From the NCBI RefSeq assembly GCF_000143415.4, contig NW_003314331.1, forward strand, positions 70,266 through 134,265: a DNA stretch of 64,000 nt, read 5' to 3'. Shown here in pieces: positions 53,556-64,000 of this stretch (the first letter of the stretch is position 1; every line of letters starts with the position of its first letter). The translations under genes were made by a program, and so were the position numbers. A model generated the notes under the pieces. The model was not told the origin of the DNA. It did no database searches and saw only the letters and a program-made list of their open reading frames with translations. The stretch is from Selaginella moellendorffii (lineage: Eukaryota > Streptophyta > Lycopodiopsida > Selaginellales > Selaginellaceae).

Positions 53556-54404
53556 TTAGGCGCCATTTACAAGCTCTTCGATTTCTTTCTCCGTGTCGCT
53601 GCCCTGCATTTGATCATAGTCGTCCAGATCTTGGTAGCACGCCAGAAGGATCTTTGCGATCTCGGTGTCGATGCAAGCTTCTTCCAGATCGGAGTCAGCT
53701 ATGGATTCCAAATCGCCTGCGCGAAGCAAGAAATTGGTAAATTTTTGCTCTAGAGGTATGTTCCAGCACCTTGAGGCATTTGTGACTGTGTGAGAATGCC
53801 GCTAGCTTCCTGCGAAGAAATCTGTAAGCTGGATTGTTCTTCAGATTTCTAGTAACGCTGTGGATTTTTTTCTTTATTTCTTGAGGAACTTATAGCTTAC
53901 TGTTTGGAAATTATGCTACTTTTGTGAGAAACTTACTTGAGCTCGCTCTTCTTCATCCAATTGTGGAGGATCCGTTCGAGCTTTTCTACCAAGAACAACT
54001 CCCACAGCTGCTGCAAGCTTTTCAGCGTGAACAGCATTACCAGTGTTTTGGACGACGACTTCCAGCGCTTCCGCTGCTTTCGGAATGAGGTCAGTCGCTA
54101 TACTATCACCCTCTTGCTTTTGATGATCGTTTCTCTCACTTCTGAGTTTGTTCTTCCCAGCACTGGTGCCGCTAGAATCGTCACCACTGCTGCTAAGCAA
54201 AGCACTACCATCACCATCGTCTACGTCCTCACCAGGTAACGAAACTACACTTTCTCTCGCATTCTCGTTCCCTAACGTTTGCTTGGTCAGGATCCCGGAG
54301 TTTTTCGCAATAAGTAGCTTCAACTGTGCCAGATCCAGCGCCTCCAAAGAATTACCAGCGGTCGAGAGCTTGTCCATTTCGCTCTTGGAGACGCCACAGC
54401 CCAT
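53556..54404 (-). CDS. Acidic protein with an N-myristoylation/palmitoylation signal, unknown function
   Basis: Exons are 54404-53937, about 53830-53771 and about 53716-53556, giving about 226 residues. MGCGVSKSEMDKL is a textbook N-myristoylation start (Gly2, Ser6) with Cys3 for palmitoylation, so plasma-membrane attachment is expected. The middle is acidic and Ser-rich (EDVDDGDGSALLSSSGDD), followed by a helical AAEALEVVV...AEKLAAAVG segment. The last exon is acidic (SIADSDLEEACIDTEIA, CYQDLDDYDQ). I know no domain for it. Splice phases agree. It lies directly upstream of the importin gene on the same strand. Confidence 0.7.
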
Positions 54405-55097
54405 CAGTTGCCAGCCGGGGTCATCGAGTCAGGTGTTCCAATCGATCAAATATTACGAGGCTGGCACCAAAAGCGACCTCTCCTCTCTCTTTTCCTTAAA
54501 GACGGGGAGGAGGGAGTGACCATCAAAATTCATGGCGCACTGCTGTGAGGGACGAGGTCGGTGATTCCTACTCTCTCTGGTTTAACAAACTTCTTCCACC
54601 TTCACAGGCCCAAGCGGCTCTCACGTTTCACGCATGACTTCTGCAAGCACTGATCTGTTTCAGTTTGTTGAAAGAGACGTCATCGGGGCCGTCGGATGCC
54701 CGCCAACGGACGGCTGCTGTTCACGCAAAACTTAAGAAAAACGGGAGAGCAAGGCAGTTGTCACTCTCTTGGGACTCGCGGATCATCCAGGTGAGTGCGC
54801 AAAAAAGCGGGCAAAATTGTTTTGGGAGTCGTTTGTTTCTTGAAACGCTTGGTGGTGGTGATTTTCTCGCTTGGCGATTCGCGCTTGATTGATTGCGGGT
54901 ATTCATTTTTCTCTTTTCTTCTTGCTGCTAGTACTTGGCTTCCATTTGCTCTGTACTTTACTTTTTGTTGCACTGTGGTGCATTTGTTTTTTTCCTGTTG
55001 GATCTCTCGGAGTTAATGCTGCCAATTTCCAGCTCTCCTGCTCCAGAAGGCAGATTAAAAGCCGAGAAACCAAGGGGAGAAATCTACGCCCAGGTTC

Positions 55098-55763
55098 ATG
55101 TCAGATTTTGATATCCAAATTCCTGGCGCCTTCGGTGAGTGAGCCTTTTGCAGCGCTCTCAAACGATTTACTAACTATTCTCCATGCGGCAGACCCGTTC
55201 GCAGAAGCGAATGTTGATGACCAAGGAGCGGGGTCCAAAGAATACGTTCATGTTCGCATCCAGCAGAGGAATGGGCGCAAGAGCTTGACCACCGTCCAGG
55301 GCCTCAAGAAAGAGTTCAACTACAACAGGATACTCAAAGACTTCAAGCGAGTGAGAGCCCTTCTTTTCCTCTTTCCTTTTCGAGTGATCTACTTAAGAGC
55401 CTTCAAGTGAACTGGTTTTACTGTCTCAGGAATTTTGCTGTAACGGGACAGTTGTGGACGACACAGAGCTAGGACAGGTTTGTTTTTTTGCTTGTGTGTG
55501 GTTGCTGTTGCACGGATTCTGGCACTGAGAAGAAGTCGTACGTTTTGAATTTTTTCTCTCCTTTTTTTGCAGGTGATCCAGCTCCAGGGCGACCAGCGAA
55601 AAAATGTCTCCCAGTTCCTGGTACAGGTCTGTCTAGTAGCGTAGCAGTCCTATCGCTGAAAGTAATAAATTTTGTGCTGCTGAGAGCTTATAAGTTTCTC
55701 GACGTGGTTCCTTTTCAGGCTGGCGTTGCCAAGAAGGACCAGATCAAGATACATGGTTTCTAG
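55098..55763 (+). CDS. Translation initiation factor eIF1 (SUI1)
   Basis: Exons are 55098-55134, 55193-55350, 55430-55477, 55573-55626 and 55719-55763, giving exactly 113 residues, the size of plant SUI1. It sits on the 40S ribosome and guards start-codon choice. Hallmarks are MSDFDIQIPGAFDPFAEAN, YVHVRIQQRNGRKSLTTVQG, EFCCNGTV, LGQVIQLQGDQRKNVSQFL and KKDQIKIHGF. The leader before the ATG is over 300 bp, and eIF1 genes often self-regulate through poor start context; here the bases before ATG are GGTTC, which lacks the favourable purine at -3. Confidence 0.97.
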
Positions 55764-56618
55764 GAGGAGAGAGGACGTGCGATTATTTTTGCTCCCCCAA
55801 GGAAGGATAGAGAAGAGATAAGTATTTTTTCTTGGATTGGATTTAATAAGGTGAGAGCTTGAAGGAGATCTAGACAAGAGTCTTCGCAGCACGACCCAGA
55901 GAAGATCGATGCGATGTTTTCTCGTCGCAGTTAAGAAGCGCGCTCTCTATTGACGGCTACGCGGATCAATGGATTCGTCTTCGTGCTTGGATGAGAAATC
56001 GATGCAGAGACAAGGAAGATCATGGGAAGGAAGCACAAGACATGTTTAAGCGTTCTTCTCAAAGCCAGAGCGAGCAAGCAAGCGCTTTGAGGTGTGTGTA
56101 GAGTTATGAGGCTTCACTTAAGTTAAACTATGGATGTTTGTTTCTCGCTCGTATGTGTGTACACACGACTACGTATCTTTTCGGAGTTTCGAGGGAATCT
56201 CTACAATTGGAAAAAGCAGATGTGTGTTCTTTCTGTGTGAGAAGATCTCTTTAATTTGAATCAAAGCGTGGGTATAAAGGTTTGCTTTTTGCTCCCTCCA
56301 TCCACCAGCTTTTGGTTTCCAAAAATTTTTGCTCGTTATCTTTTGATTCGAAAAAAAGATCATTCCAAAACCTTGTGGAGAACTTTAGGCTCAGTGGAGA
56401 TGATAAAGGTGGCAAACAATGCCCCATCTAGAGAATATCATACCATAATATCTAAGAAGTTGTCAACAAAATGATTGTCCAAGAAATGCTATTACCCATA
56501 TGGTAATAAGATCTATATCTACCTGGCCAGTTGGTGGCCAGGGTGGCCCACGTTGGGCCAGTTGTGGCCACCGAATTACCCGGGTTATTTTTTTGAAAAA
56601 TCCGCCAAAAGGATGGGA

Positions 56619-56636
56619 CATCCATGCGCATGGATG
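56619..56636. repeat. Perfect 18-bp palindrome
   Basis: CATCCATGCGCATGGATG equals its own reverse complement. A second palindrome, GCGCATGCGC, follows at about 56645. Both contain CATGC, part of the RY element seen in seed/spore promoters. They lie between eIF1 and ROPGAP. Confidence 0.9.
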
Positions 56637-57139
56637 TTGGTGACGCGCATGCGCATCCATGCCCATCATGTGGGATTAAACATTAAACCGGTTAAACACA
56701 CCACTAAAACCGCCCACGTTTAACCGAAAGGGTTAAGTTAATCTGGTAGCTTAGCTTAAGCAACCCTTTAGCTCTAGCTCGAGCTCCAATGTAGGCAGAG
56801 GGAGGACGAGAGGTCTTGCGGTGTCACTGCGCGTTTTGTTTCCAGCGCTTGTGTTCTTCCGCCGATCATTCCCTCGTCGCCGCGGCAGCGCGGGAGGATC
56901 CTGGCAGGGCTAGGGCTGCCGGGAATCCGATCGCAAGAAGCAGCGCTGCTCTCCGATTATCTCGAGCGGCGCCAAGCAGATAGGGCCAAGGATCTCCACA
57001 AAGCTGCCGCCGCTGAGGTACTGCTGCGCGATTGACTGGATTAGAGCGTGGTGTGTGTCGGCATTGGCATTTCCAGGTGTGTGTGGGGTGCGTGTGATCG
57101 ATAATCTTGTGATTTGAGGCGTTTTCTTGCAACTCCCTC

Positions 57140-57161
57140 CCTCTCTCTCTCTCTCTCTCTC
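57140..57161 (+). repeat. CT microsatellite in the ROPGAP upstream region
   Basis: A pure CT run about 520 bp upstream of the ROPGAP ATG. CT-rich leaders are common in plants. The frame at 56859-57036 (LGLPGIRSQEAALLSDYLER) reads like protein but has no ATG; it may be an upstream exon of an unrecognised gene. Confidence 0.8.
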
Positions 57162-57679
57162 ACACGCGCACACGATTCTTGGGTTTTTTTTCTCTTTTTT
57201 TTCTCTGCTCGAGCAGTGTAACATGTGACTGCTCTCACAGCTCACAAGAAAGCCAAAAAACGGTGATGGTCACAAATTTCGTCCGCGGGAGAGCACTCTC
57301 ACAGGATAAAAAAGAGGGCTTCTTTTCTACTGCTGCTCGTCATGGGTCGCGGCATTTGGGTGTTGGGCAGGTGCTCCCAGGTGAGAGTCTCCTCCTCGTG
57401 AGTTTTTTTCGTTTCTTATCTATGGTTTTTATCGTTGTTTACTTGTCTTTGGATCCCGAGGCTGGGTCTTGGTCTTTTCTGTGATTTCTGCGAGAGATTG
57501 AAGGTTCTTGTGTGAGCTTGCTCGGAAGAATTCGCTTCTTTTGCTTGTAAGCTTTTGGAAAAGACTGTTTTTTGCATGCATGCTTGTTGGTTGTTTAGCT
57601 GCTTTTCTTTTCGATATATAGTTCGTTGTTCTAAATCTTGTCTCCTTGTTTTGTATCACAGAAGTAGCAGCCTCTTTCG

Positions 57680-59490
57680 ATGCACAGTGATCGTAGACCC
57701 ACCAAGAAGAACAGCAACGCGAGGCTGGTACTAGTAGCGCAGGGAAATCGCCAAAATCTCAAGAAGGAACAGGCTGACGAAGAGTCAAAAGGAGAGAAGG
57801 CTCCCAATCTTTCGTCGCCAATGACAATGGCGGATTTACTCACGCACCGGCATTTCTCTCCAGATATCTTGGAGTCCGATGCTTACAGCATTTCGGGTCT
57901 CTCGCCGCCGCTCTTTGTTTCGGATCACAACACCACCGATTCGGAAGAAGGGTCCCGGTCAGACTCGGGTGTAGTTTCTTCTTCGCCGGTCAATCTTCCC
58001 GCTACTCACGCCACAGCAAGAGCGGCCACTGACGGCATGCATTTGTCGCTGGAGTTTGAAGATCTGGTGATACGTCGGGAGAAGATGAGGCTCCGCGGCG
58101 AGCAGCTCGCAGGTGGAGAAGGCGAAGAGGAGGCTAACAGGGAAGAGCTCTCTATGTTGGCTCTGGTGCTGGACACGCTGAGAAGATCCTTGCTAACATG
58201 CAAGGCTTCCGAGGAGGAGGTTGCGTCCATGGATATTGGCTGGCCTACCAACGTCCGGCATGTAACGCACGTCACATTTGACAGGTTCAATGGCTTTCTC
58301 GGCTTGCCGGTGGAGTTTGAGATCGAGATCCCCCGAAGAGTTCCCAGTGCAAGGTTCGTTCCTGGCGTTTGTTTTAGCTGTTTACTTATGCTGTTTTGTT
58401 TTGTTTTTTTTTTCTCGTGTATCAGTGCCAGTGTTTTCGGTGTCTCTCCAGAGTCGATGCAATGCTCTTATGATTCCAAAGGCAACAGCGTTCCGACCAT
58501 TTTGCTGCTCATGCAGGAAAGGCTTTACAGCCAGGGGGGCCTTAAGGTCTGTGATTCTTTGTTTTCCTCTTCTCTTGACGTGAGTCTTTGTCGGTGTCCA
58601 GGCGGAAGGAATTTTCAGAATAAACGCCGAAAACAGCCACGAAGAAATCGTACGGGAGCAGCTCAACCGTGGGATCGTCCCACACGATATTGATCTTCAC
58701 TGCCTAGCTGGTCTCATCAAGGTATGAAAACAGCACGCACTTCCGTTAGTCTGAAACTATAAAGGCTCTGTCTCAGGCATGGTTCCGTGAGCTTCCTAAG
58801 GGGGTCCTCGACACTTTAACGCCCGAGCAAGTGATGCAGTGCCACAACGAGGAGCAATGTGTTGAGCTCGTGAAGTTGCTGCCTCCGACGCAAGCAGCTC
58901 TTCTAGACTGGGCGCTGAATCTCATGGCCGACGTCGCCCAGGAGGAGGCGTCAAACAAGATGAACTCCCGGAACATCGCAATGGTTTTTGCTCCCAACAT
59001 GACTCAGGTACGTTCCTCTTTCATTTGGTTCTTGGTTTTTGTTTTGTTTTCTGTAATGTATTTCCTTTTGCTGTCCCAGATGGCGGATCCACTAACAGCA
59101 CTCATGCACGCTGTACAAGTGATGAACATTCTAAAGACGCTGATTGTGAGGACGCTACGGGACAGGCAAGAGGCTGTGCTCGATCCAGGCCCTGCACCGT
59201 CTTTGCCGAGTAACAAGGACGAAGATGACGACCAGCAGCACTGTGGGAGTGGACTGATTGACAAGGCAACTTCGGCAGAAGAAGAGTACGATGACTACAG
59301 GCAACACCAACAACAGCAGCAGGAGCAAGAGGAGCTGGATCAAAATCACCGTCACCACCATCTTCACAATCACCATCAGCAGCAGCAACAGGTGATGATG
59401 CTCCACGCGAAGCAAAAGAAAATCCGGTCTGCCGCGCCGAGGCTGCTCAACAGAATAGACAAGCAAAGCGAGAGGGCCGAAGCCTGGTAA
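57680..59490 (+). CDS. CRIB-containing Rho GTPase-activating protein (ROPGAP)
   Basis: It switches off plant Rho (ROP) GTPases at the cell cortex. Exons are 57680-58353, 58426-58546, 58602-58721, 58777-59007 and 59080-59490. After a low-complexity N-terminus comes the CRIB motif (MDIGWPTNVRHVTHVTFDRF, then GFLGLP), which binds active ROP. The RhoGAP domain follows: GVSPESMQCSYDSKGNSVP, the arginine finger in AEGIFRIN, AGLIKAWFRELP and NRNIAMVFAPNMTQ-like (here SRNIAMVFAPNMTQ). The CRIB-plus-GAP order is specific to plants. The tail has Gln- and His-rich low-complexity runs. The first Met at 57680 is accepted, though a later one (57823) is possible. Confidence 0.93.
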
Positions 59491-59706
59491 GAACAAACTT
59501 TTGCTCGTTCTTACCATCGCTTTGCACAGATTGTTGTACCATAGCTAGCCAGTCGATCGCCAACAGCCGTTTGTAAAATAATCTGGCTGCTCGCTCGGTT
59601 CTCTCGAGTCTAACTTTAGTACCTTTTTTTCTCCTTATAAAACTTACATTTTGGTTTTGCAAAGCCAGAGTTCTAGGAAGACGAAAGAGAGAAGAAGAAG
59701 AAGATA

Positions 59707-60105
59707 ATGGCGGACGAGCGAGAGTGGCTGGACGCTTGCTTGTTTTTGAGCAAAGGGCCATCGTTGGCGATGGAGTTTCTGGACGAGGAAGCTCGCGTGA
59801 TGCTGTGGGCTTACTGGGAGCAAGCTCTGGAGGGTCCGGCGGAGGAGCTCTCGCAGGAACAGGGGATGAGCGATGAGAGGGCGAGGAAGCGGAGGGAGGC
59901 GAGGAGGAGGCTGGGAGAGATGCCCAAGTCGGAGGCGAGGAGAAAATTGGTGGGGTTACTGTCGAGTGTGGTTCCCGAGTGGCGAGAGTGGTGTAGAGAG
60001 CATGGCGAGAGGATCCGGGAGGAGCAAAGGAGTGGCGGCGAGGCACAAAAGCTGCTGAGAGCGTTTAGCTTGAAAACCGGGATTAAATTGTCGCCTAAGT
60101 TGTGA
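59707..60105 (+). CDS. Small protein resembling an acyl-CoA-binding domain
   Basis: Single exon, 132 residues. The middle reads like a divergent acyl-CoA-binding (ACB) domain. FLDEEARVMLWAYWEQALEGP corresponds to the LKLYGLYKQATEGP helix of ACB proteins, and LGEMPKSEARRKLVGLLSSV followed by PEW corresponds to their LGxMSKEEAMxxYVxLLxxxxPxW end. The intervening part is highly charged (Glu/Arg) and lacks the KARAKWxAW segment in its usual form. ACB proteins carry acyl-CoA esters in the cytosol. The ligand-contact Lys and Tyr cannot all be placed, so binding is doubtful. It has no signal peptide or membrane span. Bases 59491-59706 are 3' and 5' flanks. Confidence 0.5.
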   Translation: MADEREWLDACLFLSKGPSLAMEFLDEEARVMLWAYWEQALEGPAEELSQEQGMSDERARKRREARRRLGEMPKSEARRKLVGLLSSVVPEWREWCREHGERIREEQRSGGEAQKLLRAFSLKTGIKLSPKL

Positions 60106-60108
60106 ATC

Positions 60109-60816
60109 AGTCTCAGCTAAAAGTGACAAAGTAAAACTTGTTAAGAACCCTAAAATCTATTTATTTATGAATGCCGAGACAAAGTTTAGAAAAAGGGTAA
60201 TATGTGATTTTGCACATGCCTTCTATGCATCATTATATTGTGTGATTTGTTGTTAGTTTGAAATGATTAATTTAAAATGGATTAAAGTGTGCAAAAATGA
60301 TTTTTCCTTAAATTTTTTTTTAAATTTAATCTAAGTAAACAATCTTACCAAATTGTTAAAATTTTATAAAGTGTACATCAATTTTTTTTTGGATATTAAG
60401 AAAACAAAAATAATGTACTTTATGTGTGCAATAAGATAGTGATTTATCCATTTAACAAAATTAATTAGGAATGTCTTCAAATGTTACTTACAGAACTAAA
60501 ATCAGTAAATTTCTTTACTCTATGATTTTTTTGTGAAGATGGAAAAGCTTTAATTTTTAAAGTATTTCTAAAATACAAGCAATATTGTTATTTTTGTTTA
60601 AACTATAAACTAGTGTTCAAATAAATTTGTATTAGGGACAAATTAAGTTTTTTGGACATAAAGTTGTAGTTTAAACAAAAATAAAAAACTAATAGTGTTT
60701 TAATAACACTTTAAAAATCAAACCTTTTTTATCCTCACTAAAAAATCTTTAAACTTTAGTTCGTTAAACAAACTTCCAAAATATTTCTAATTAATTCTCT
60801 CACACAGATAAATTAG
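60109..60816. other. AT-rich intergenic region, no gene seen
   Basis: Many stops in all frames. It lies between the ACB-like gene and the LTR at 60817. Confidence 0.6.
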
Positions 60817-60994
60817 TGTTGTGAATGCATGGAATATGGAAAGGGAATACAGAAATGTGTATATCAATTAGCCCAAAAACCCTAGCTTATATACAGGAGT
60901 GAGTGGTTCAGATTGAAACCAATTTGACGGCTACCAAAACCCCATTACGCTAATATTAGTATACGGCATCGTAGCCGTACACTTGGCCCTCACA
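60817..60994 (-). mobile_element. 3' LTR (about 178 bp) and polypurine tract of a Ty3/gypsy element
   Basis: On the minus strand, AAGAGGAGGGGATGA (61009-60995) is a polypurine tract, followed by TGTGAGGGCC, the LTR start. The LTR appears to end ..ACA at 60817. It matches the old solo LTR at 4010-4120. The 5' LTR is not in view because the element is cut off beyond 62307. Confidence 0.7.
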
Positions 60995-61024
60995 TCATCC
61001 CCTCCTCTTGGAATAATGGAAGAC

Positions 61025-62310
61025 CATCAGAGTTCTTTTGTAGATGGGCCAGGATATGGAGGAACATCAGAAGGAGGCATCAGTGGATCTATAGGTGGTA
61101 TTAATTATTCCTGATCCCTTTGTATGAAGCGTTTCAACCGCTGCACATGCACAATCTCTGGAGGATTGGCCTGCTGGACGTCATGCCAAACCTCATAAAC
61201 TTGTGGTCCAACTTGCCGCAACACCCGATACAGTCCTTTCCACTGCACAAGGAGCCCCTTAGATAAACCACATACTGTAAGATGGGGAAAATGAATTAAC
61301 ACTAAATCATCCACTATGTACTCCACAAGTGAATGATGATGGGAGTTGTACTGCCGTTGTTGTCCCACTTGTATGCGGCCTAAGTGTTCGGCAGACTCCA
61401 CTCGGACAAGTGGAAGAATGCTCGTCAAATACTGATCCCACGACCTAGCATCCACAGTTCGTGACTATTGCGAAGGTAAACCTAGCTCCATTGGTAATAT
61501 TGGATTATGACCATATAGAAGTTTATATGGTGAAGCACCAATAGAACTCTGCACTTCTGTAACATATGCATACCGAAGAGACGGCAAATAACCATCCCAA
61601 TCCGAATGTTGAAAGTTCACATATTTCGCAATCATCCCCTTGAATGTCCGAACGAGCCGTTCCACCAGACCATTTGATTGTGGATGATAAGCACTCGTGA
61701 AAGTGTGGCGTATCCCCAATTGAGACGTCAAAACATGAAATGCCTCAGCCATAAATGCAGGACCATTTTTCAAAAGAATCCGCTCTGGACAAAAATGCTA
61801 GAACACCACTCGATTGAGGAGGAAGTATCCAACAGCAGTTGCAAAGGCACTAGCAAGAGCACCAACTTCCACCCAACGAGTCAAGTAGTCAGAAGCAATA
61901 ATAACATACTCATTGCCAGTAGTCAACCGTGAAAAAGGTCCCATAAGATCAAACACTACCAACACAAACGGATGGGAAACTGCAATTGACTCCAACCGTC
62001 CTTCCATAGCCCAAGGGGGAGTATTACAAGCTTGGCACTAAACGCAGCTACACACATACCGGATAATATCATGTCACATCTCCGGCCAAGAGAAAGACCT
62101 GCACAACTTCTCGGTTACACGACGATGTCCCATATGCCCACCTAGAACAGGAGAATCATGGTAGGCATGGAGAAACTGCGGAATAAAGATAGAAGGCACC
62201 ACCAGCCTTAAATAATCATCAGGATTCGTCCCCACAAAATAAAGAAGACGGTCTTCAAGGCGATATTGAAAATATAAATGCCGGAAAGGCAAGTCATTGT
62301 GAGACACAAA
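61025..62310 (-). mobile_element. Broken Ty3/gypsy integrase region
   Basis: Read downwards from 62307, the minus strand gives the integrase zinc-binding (H2C2) region (AYHDSPVLGGHMGHRRVTEKL, 62307-62074), the first part of the integrase core (FDLMGPFSRLTTGNEYVIIA, 62007-61798), the second part (HTFTSAYHPQSNGLVERLVR, 61773-61465) and a C-terminal piece (WKGLYRVLRQVGPQVYEV, 61455-61105). Stops at the junctions (for example TAG near 61799) disable it. Gag, protease and RT are missing. The C-terminal form without a clear chromodomain differs from the chromovirus remnant at 790-1790. Confidence 0.85.
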
Positions 62311-62519
62311 TCCCTAAGCCCCAAAATGGAGCTAAAAGAGTGCCATGTGGTAGTGGCCGAAGCGAAGGCCAAACGAGCATAACACGTTTGGACTAAAATC
62401 TCTGACTTGAAAGATTGAGAGCGGGAGTGGAACTCCCAATGAAGTGCTCGAGGAACAAGCATGAAGCAAGCAATAAATGAGTCTTTAGAAAAGGGACACA
62501 AGAGGACCAAAACATGACA

Positions 62520-62860
62520 TATGGAGAAGTCTGAGATGGACGATGGACCCGAGACAGAGTTCGAGATGGAGTCCGAGATGGACCGAGATGGAGTCTGAGA
62601 TGGACCGAGATGGAGTCTGAGATGGACCCGAGACGGAGTCCGAGATGGACTGAGATGGAGTCCGAGATGGACCAGAGATGGAGCTTGAGATGGAATCCAA
62701 GATGGAGTCCGAGAAGGACCTGAGATGGAGTCCGAAGTCGAGACCGAGACCGAGACCGGGACCGAGGCCGAGACCGAGGCCGAGGCCGAGATTGAGCCCA
62801 AGCCCGAGTCCAAGTCCAAGTTTGAGTCCGAGTCCAAGTTCAAGTCTGAGAGGGTGAAAG
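62520..62860 (+). repeat. Purine-rich minisatellite (GAGATGGAGTCC- and GAGRCC-type units)
   Basis: Bases 62523-62728 repeat variants of GAGATGGAGTCC/GAGATGGACC with a spacing of roughly 16-18 bp. 62729-62860 changes to a 6-bp unit, GAGNCC/AAGTCC. Open frames on both strands here (for example Glu-Thr-Glu or Gly-Leu repeats) are products of the repeat, not genes. Strand composition is strongly skewed to purines. Confidence 0.85.
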
Positions 62861-63765
62861 CCCAAAGCGTTCGTCTTCCAAACCCTAGGGGGTTTGGTGA
62901 GCTCCAAAAGTATAGTAGGGGGGAGGACTCCAGTGGAGCTAGTTTGGCCAGGAAAGGCTAGTTTAGCCCAAGAAGGTTATATCCAGGTGTTGGGTGACGG
63001 GATAACCACTGGGAGGTCTAAGGCTAGAGTGAATATGGACTGTCAAGCAGGGTAACTTAGTGAAGTGTTCAAGAGCTAGCTCTAGCTCCCCCGGGAGATC
63101 GAATGGTCAATGCTCCCAGTCTAAGTGTGGGTGGCACTACCTACTTGGATACCTGATGTGGCTCAATGGAACCTCGCTCTAAGCCCATAGCTAGAGCACC
63201 TAAAGGCAGAAGGTGGGGAGAGTACCCACAGGGTTCGTGTAGGGCCACGGTGTTTCGAAATGTTGTCCCGAACTCCCAAATGGGGGAAAGGAGGAGGAGT
63301 AATCCTCTAATGTAGTGACTAAGGATACGGTCACATGGTGAGGAAGTCCCAGAGGACAATGGGACTTAGTGGCTAGGCCTGCAAGCTTTGATTTAGTGGC
63401 AGTGTTAGCAAACATAGCCATGGACGGAAAAGGGACTTGGTAGGACTGACAAAGGGATATTGGGGAAGGCTATTCCCCATGTCTGTGGGCATCCTAAGGA
63501 TGCTAAGGAGTGGATCTGGGATGACCACTCGTGAACGGATGGCCTAGTCTTGGAGAGACGGGATTGTGATGCAAGTGGTATCGGACCACCAGTGCGGCAA
63601 AGGTGAATGGGCATGGCATTAGTGTAACAGGCTGATATGTCAGTGGTACCTTTGGGTGTCGGTCTTGGGACCGGACACGTGGAGCACTTGGACCAAGTGC
63701 AAGGGATGAGTGGCATGGATGCCATTCTCGGGGCTAGCAAGTCCCAAGTCCTAAATTGGACTTAA
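62861..63765. other. Probable LTR body of a plus-strand element, no gene
   Basis: No believable coding frame is seen. The segment leads into the LTR end and primer-binding site at 63847-63863. The LTR start is not evident. Confidence 0.4.
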
Positions 63766-63863
63766 GGAGGTTGTGAATGAGACTCCTCCAAGTAGTCGGA
63801 AGTGTGGTTAAATGACTAAAGTAGAATGGAAAATTTAGTCGCTTACAATTTGGTATCGGAGCT
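63766..63863 (+). mobile_element. LTR end and tRNA-Met primer-binding site
   Basis: The LTR ends ..GTCGCTTACA at 63847. After three bases comes TGGTATCGGAGC (63851-63862), one mismatch from TGGTATCAGAGC, the usual primer-binding site complementary to plant initiator tRNA-Met. The element continues beyond the window. A decayed relative of the LTR end lies at 680-777. Confidence 0.75.
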
Positions 63864-64000
63864 GTTCCTTAGTCTGACTTTTATTGGTGCTCATGTATAT
63901 CACCACTGGTGTTGGCATCGGAAGGTTCTAGGAGTGGGCCTATCTGTGAGGAGTAGCAGGTTGGGAAGACATGGCTATCCACTACAGTTCATGTGTGAAC

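Noticed and set aside
57179-57484. 101-codon plus frame ahead of ROPGAP
   Set aside because: T-rich leader sequence without a domain; more likely 5' untranslated region or intron.
62208-62961. Long open frames on both strands (211, 140 and 78 codons) with Ser/Asp, Gly/Leu or Glu/Thr repeats
   Set aside because: They are by-products of the purine-rich tandem repeat; codon content follows the repeat unit and no start context or domain is present.
1-64000. CRISPR arrays, bacterial operons, tRNA or rRNA genes
   Set aside because: Spliceosomal introns and plant gene families throughout; no regular spacer arrays, and no tRNA or rRNA I could recognise by eye.

Overview
The window looks like nuclear DNA of a plant with very short introns (about 45-60 bp), compact genes and many one-exon PPR genes. 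It best fits a lycophyte such as Selaginella moellendorffii. That name is inferred from gene structure and protein style, not from a database match. Gene products are recognised from motifs read directly in the translations; exon borders were read by eye from GT/AG (once GC/AG) signals and phase.

Layout. 1-4.3 kb is AT-rich, decayed Ty3/gypsy material (integrase/chromodomain debris, an RT fragment inside a 0.46-kb inverted repeat, an old LTR). 4.6-8 kb has an intact 2-oxoglutarate dioxygenase followed by a broken paralogue and an LRR pseudogene. 10-20.7 kb holds malectin-like LRR receptor kinases A and B (minus strand), with the tRNA pseudouridine synthase gene (DEG1/PUS3 type) between them. 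13.8-15.3 kb and 22.2-25.3 kb are duplication zones: a broken oleosin-like copy and a mosaic of fragments from the LSG1 and PPR genes, beside an intact oleosin-like gene whose tail carries 11-residue repeats. 26.2-33.5 kb has an unrecognised gene, the ribosome-assembly GTPase LSG1 and a divergent PPR pair. 34.6-37.8 kb is receptor kinase C. 38-40.7 kb is AT-rich and carries an orphan copy of the kinase upstream region and a fragment of the DEG1 gene.

40.7-60.1 kb is a dense housekeeping and signalling stretch: a CTR copper transporter and a Gnk2-type secreted protein (divergent), a U-box E3 ligase, three small secreted precursors ending in an IDA-like PPSGPS motif, the mRNA decapping factor DCP5, importin alpha-9, an N-myristoylation-type protein, eIF1, a CRIB-RhoGAP (ROPGAP) and a small protein resembling an acyl-CoA-binding domain. 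60.8-64 kb is again Ty3/gypsy: a broken minus-strand integrase region with its 3' LTR and PPT, a purine-rich minisatellite, and the LTR end and primer-binding site of another element.

The most interesting points are the cluster of three IDA-like peptide precursors, two with Cys at a normally basic position; the oleosin-like hairpin joined to perilipin-style 11-mer repeats; and the mosaic locus built from pieces of neighbouring genes.
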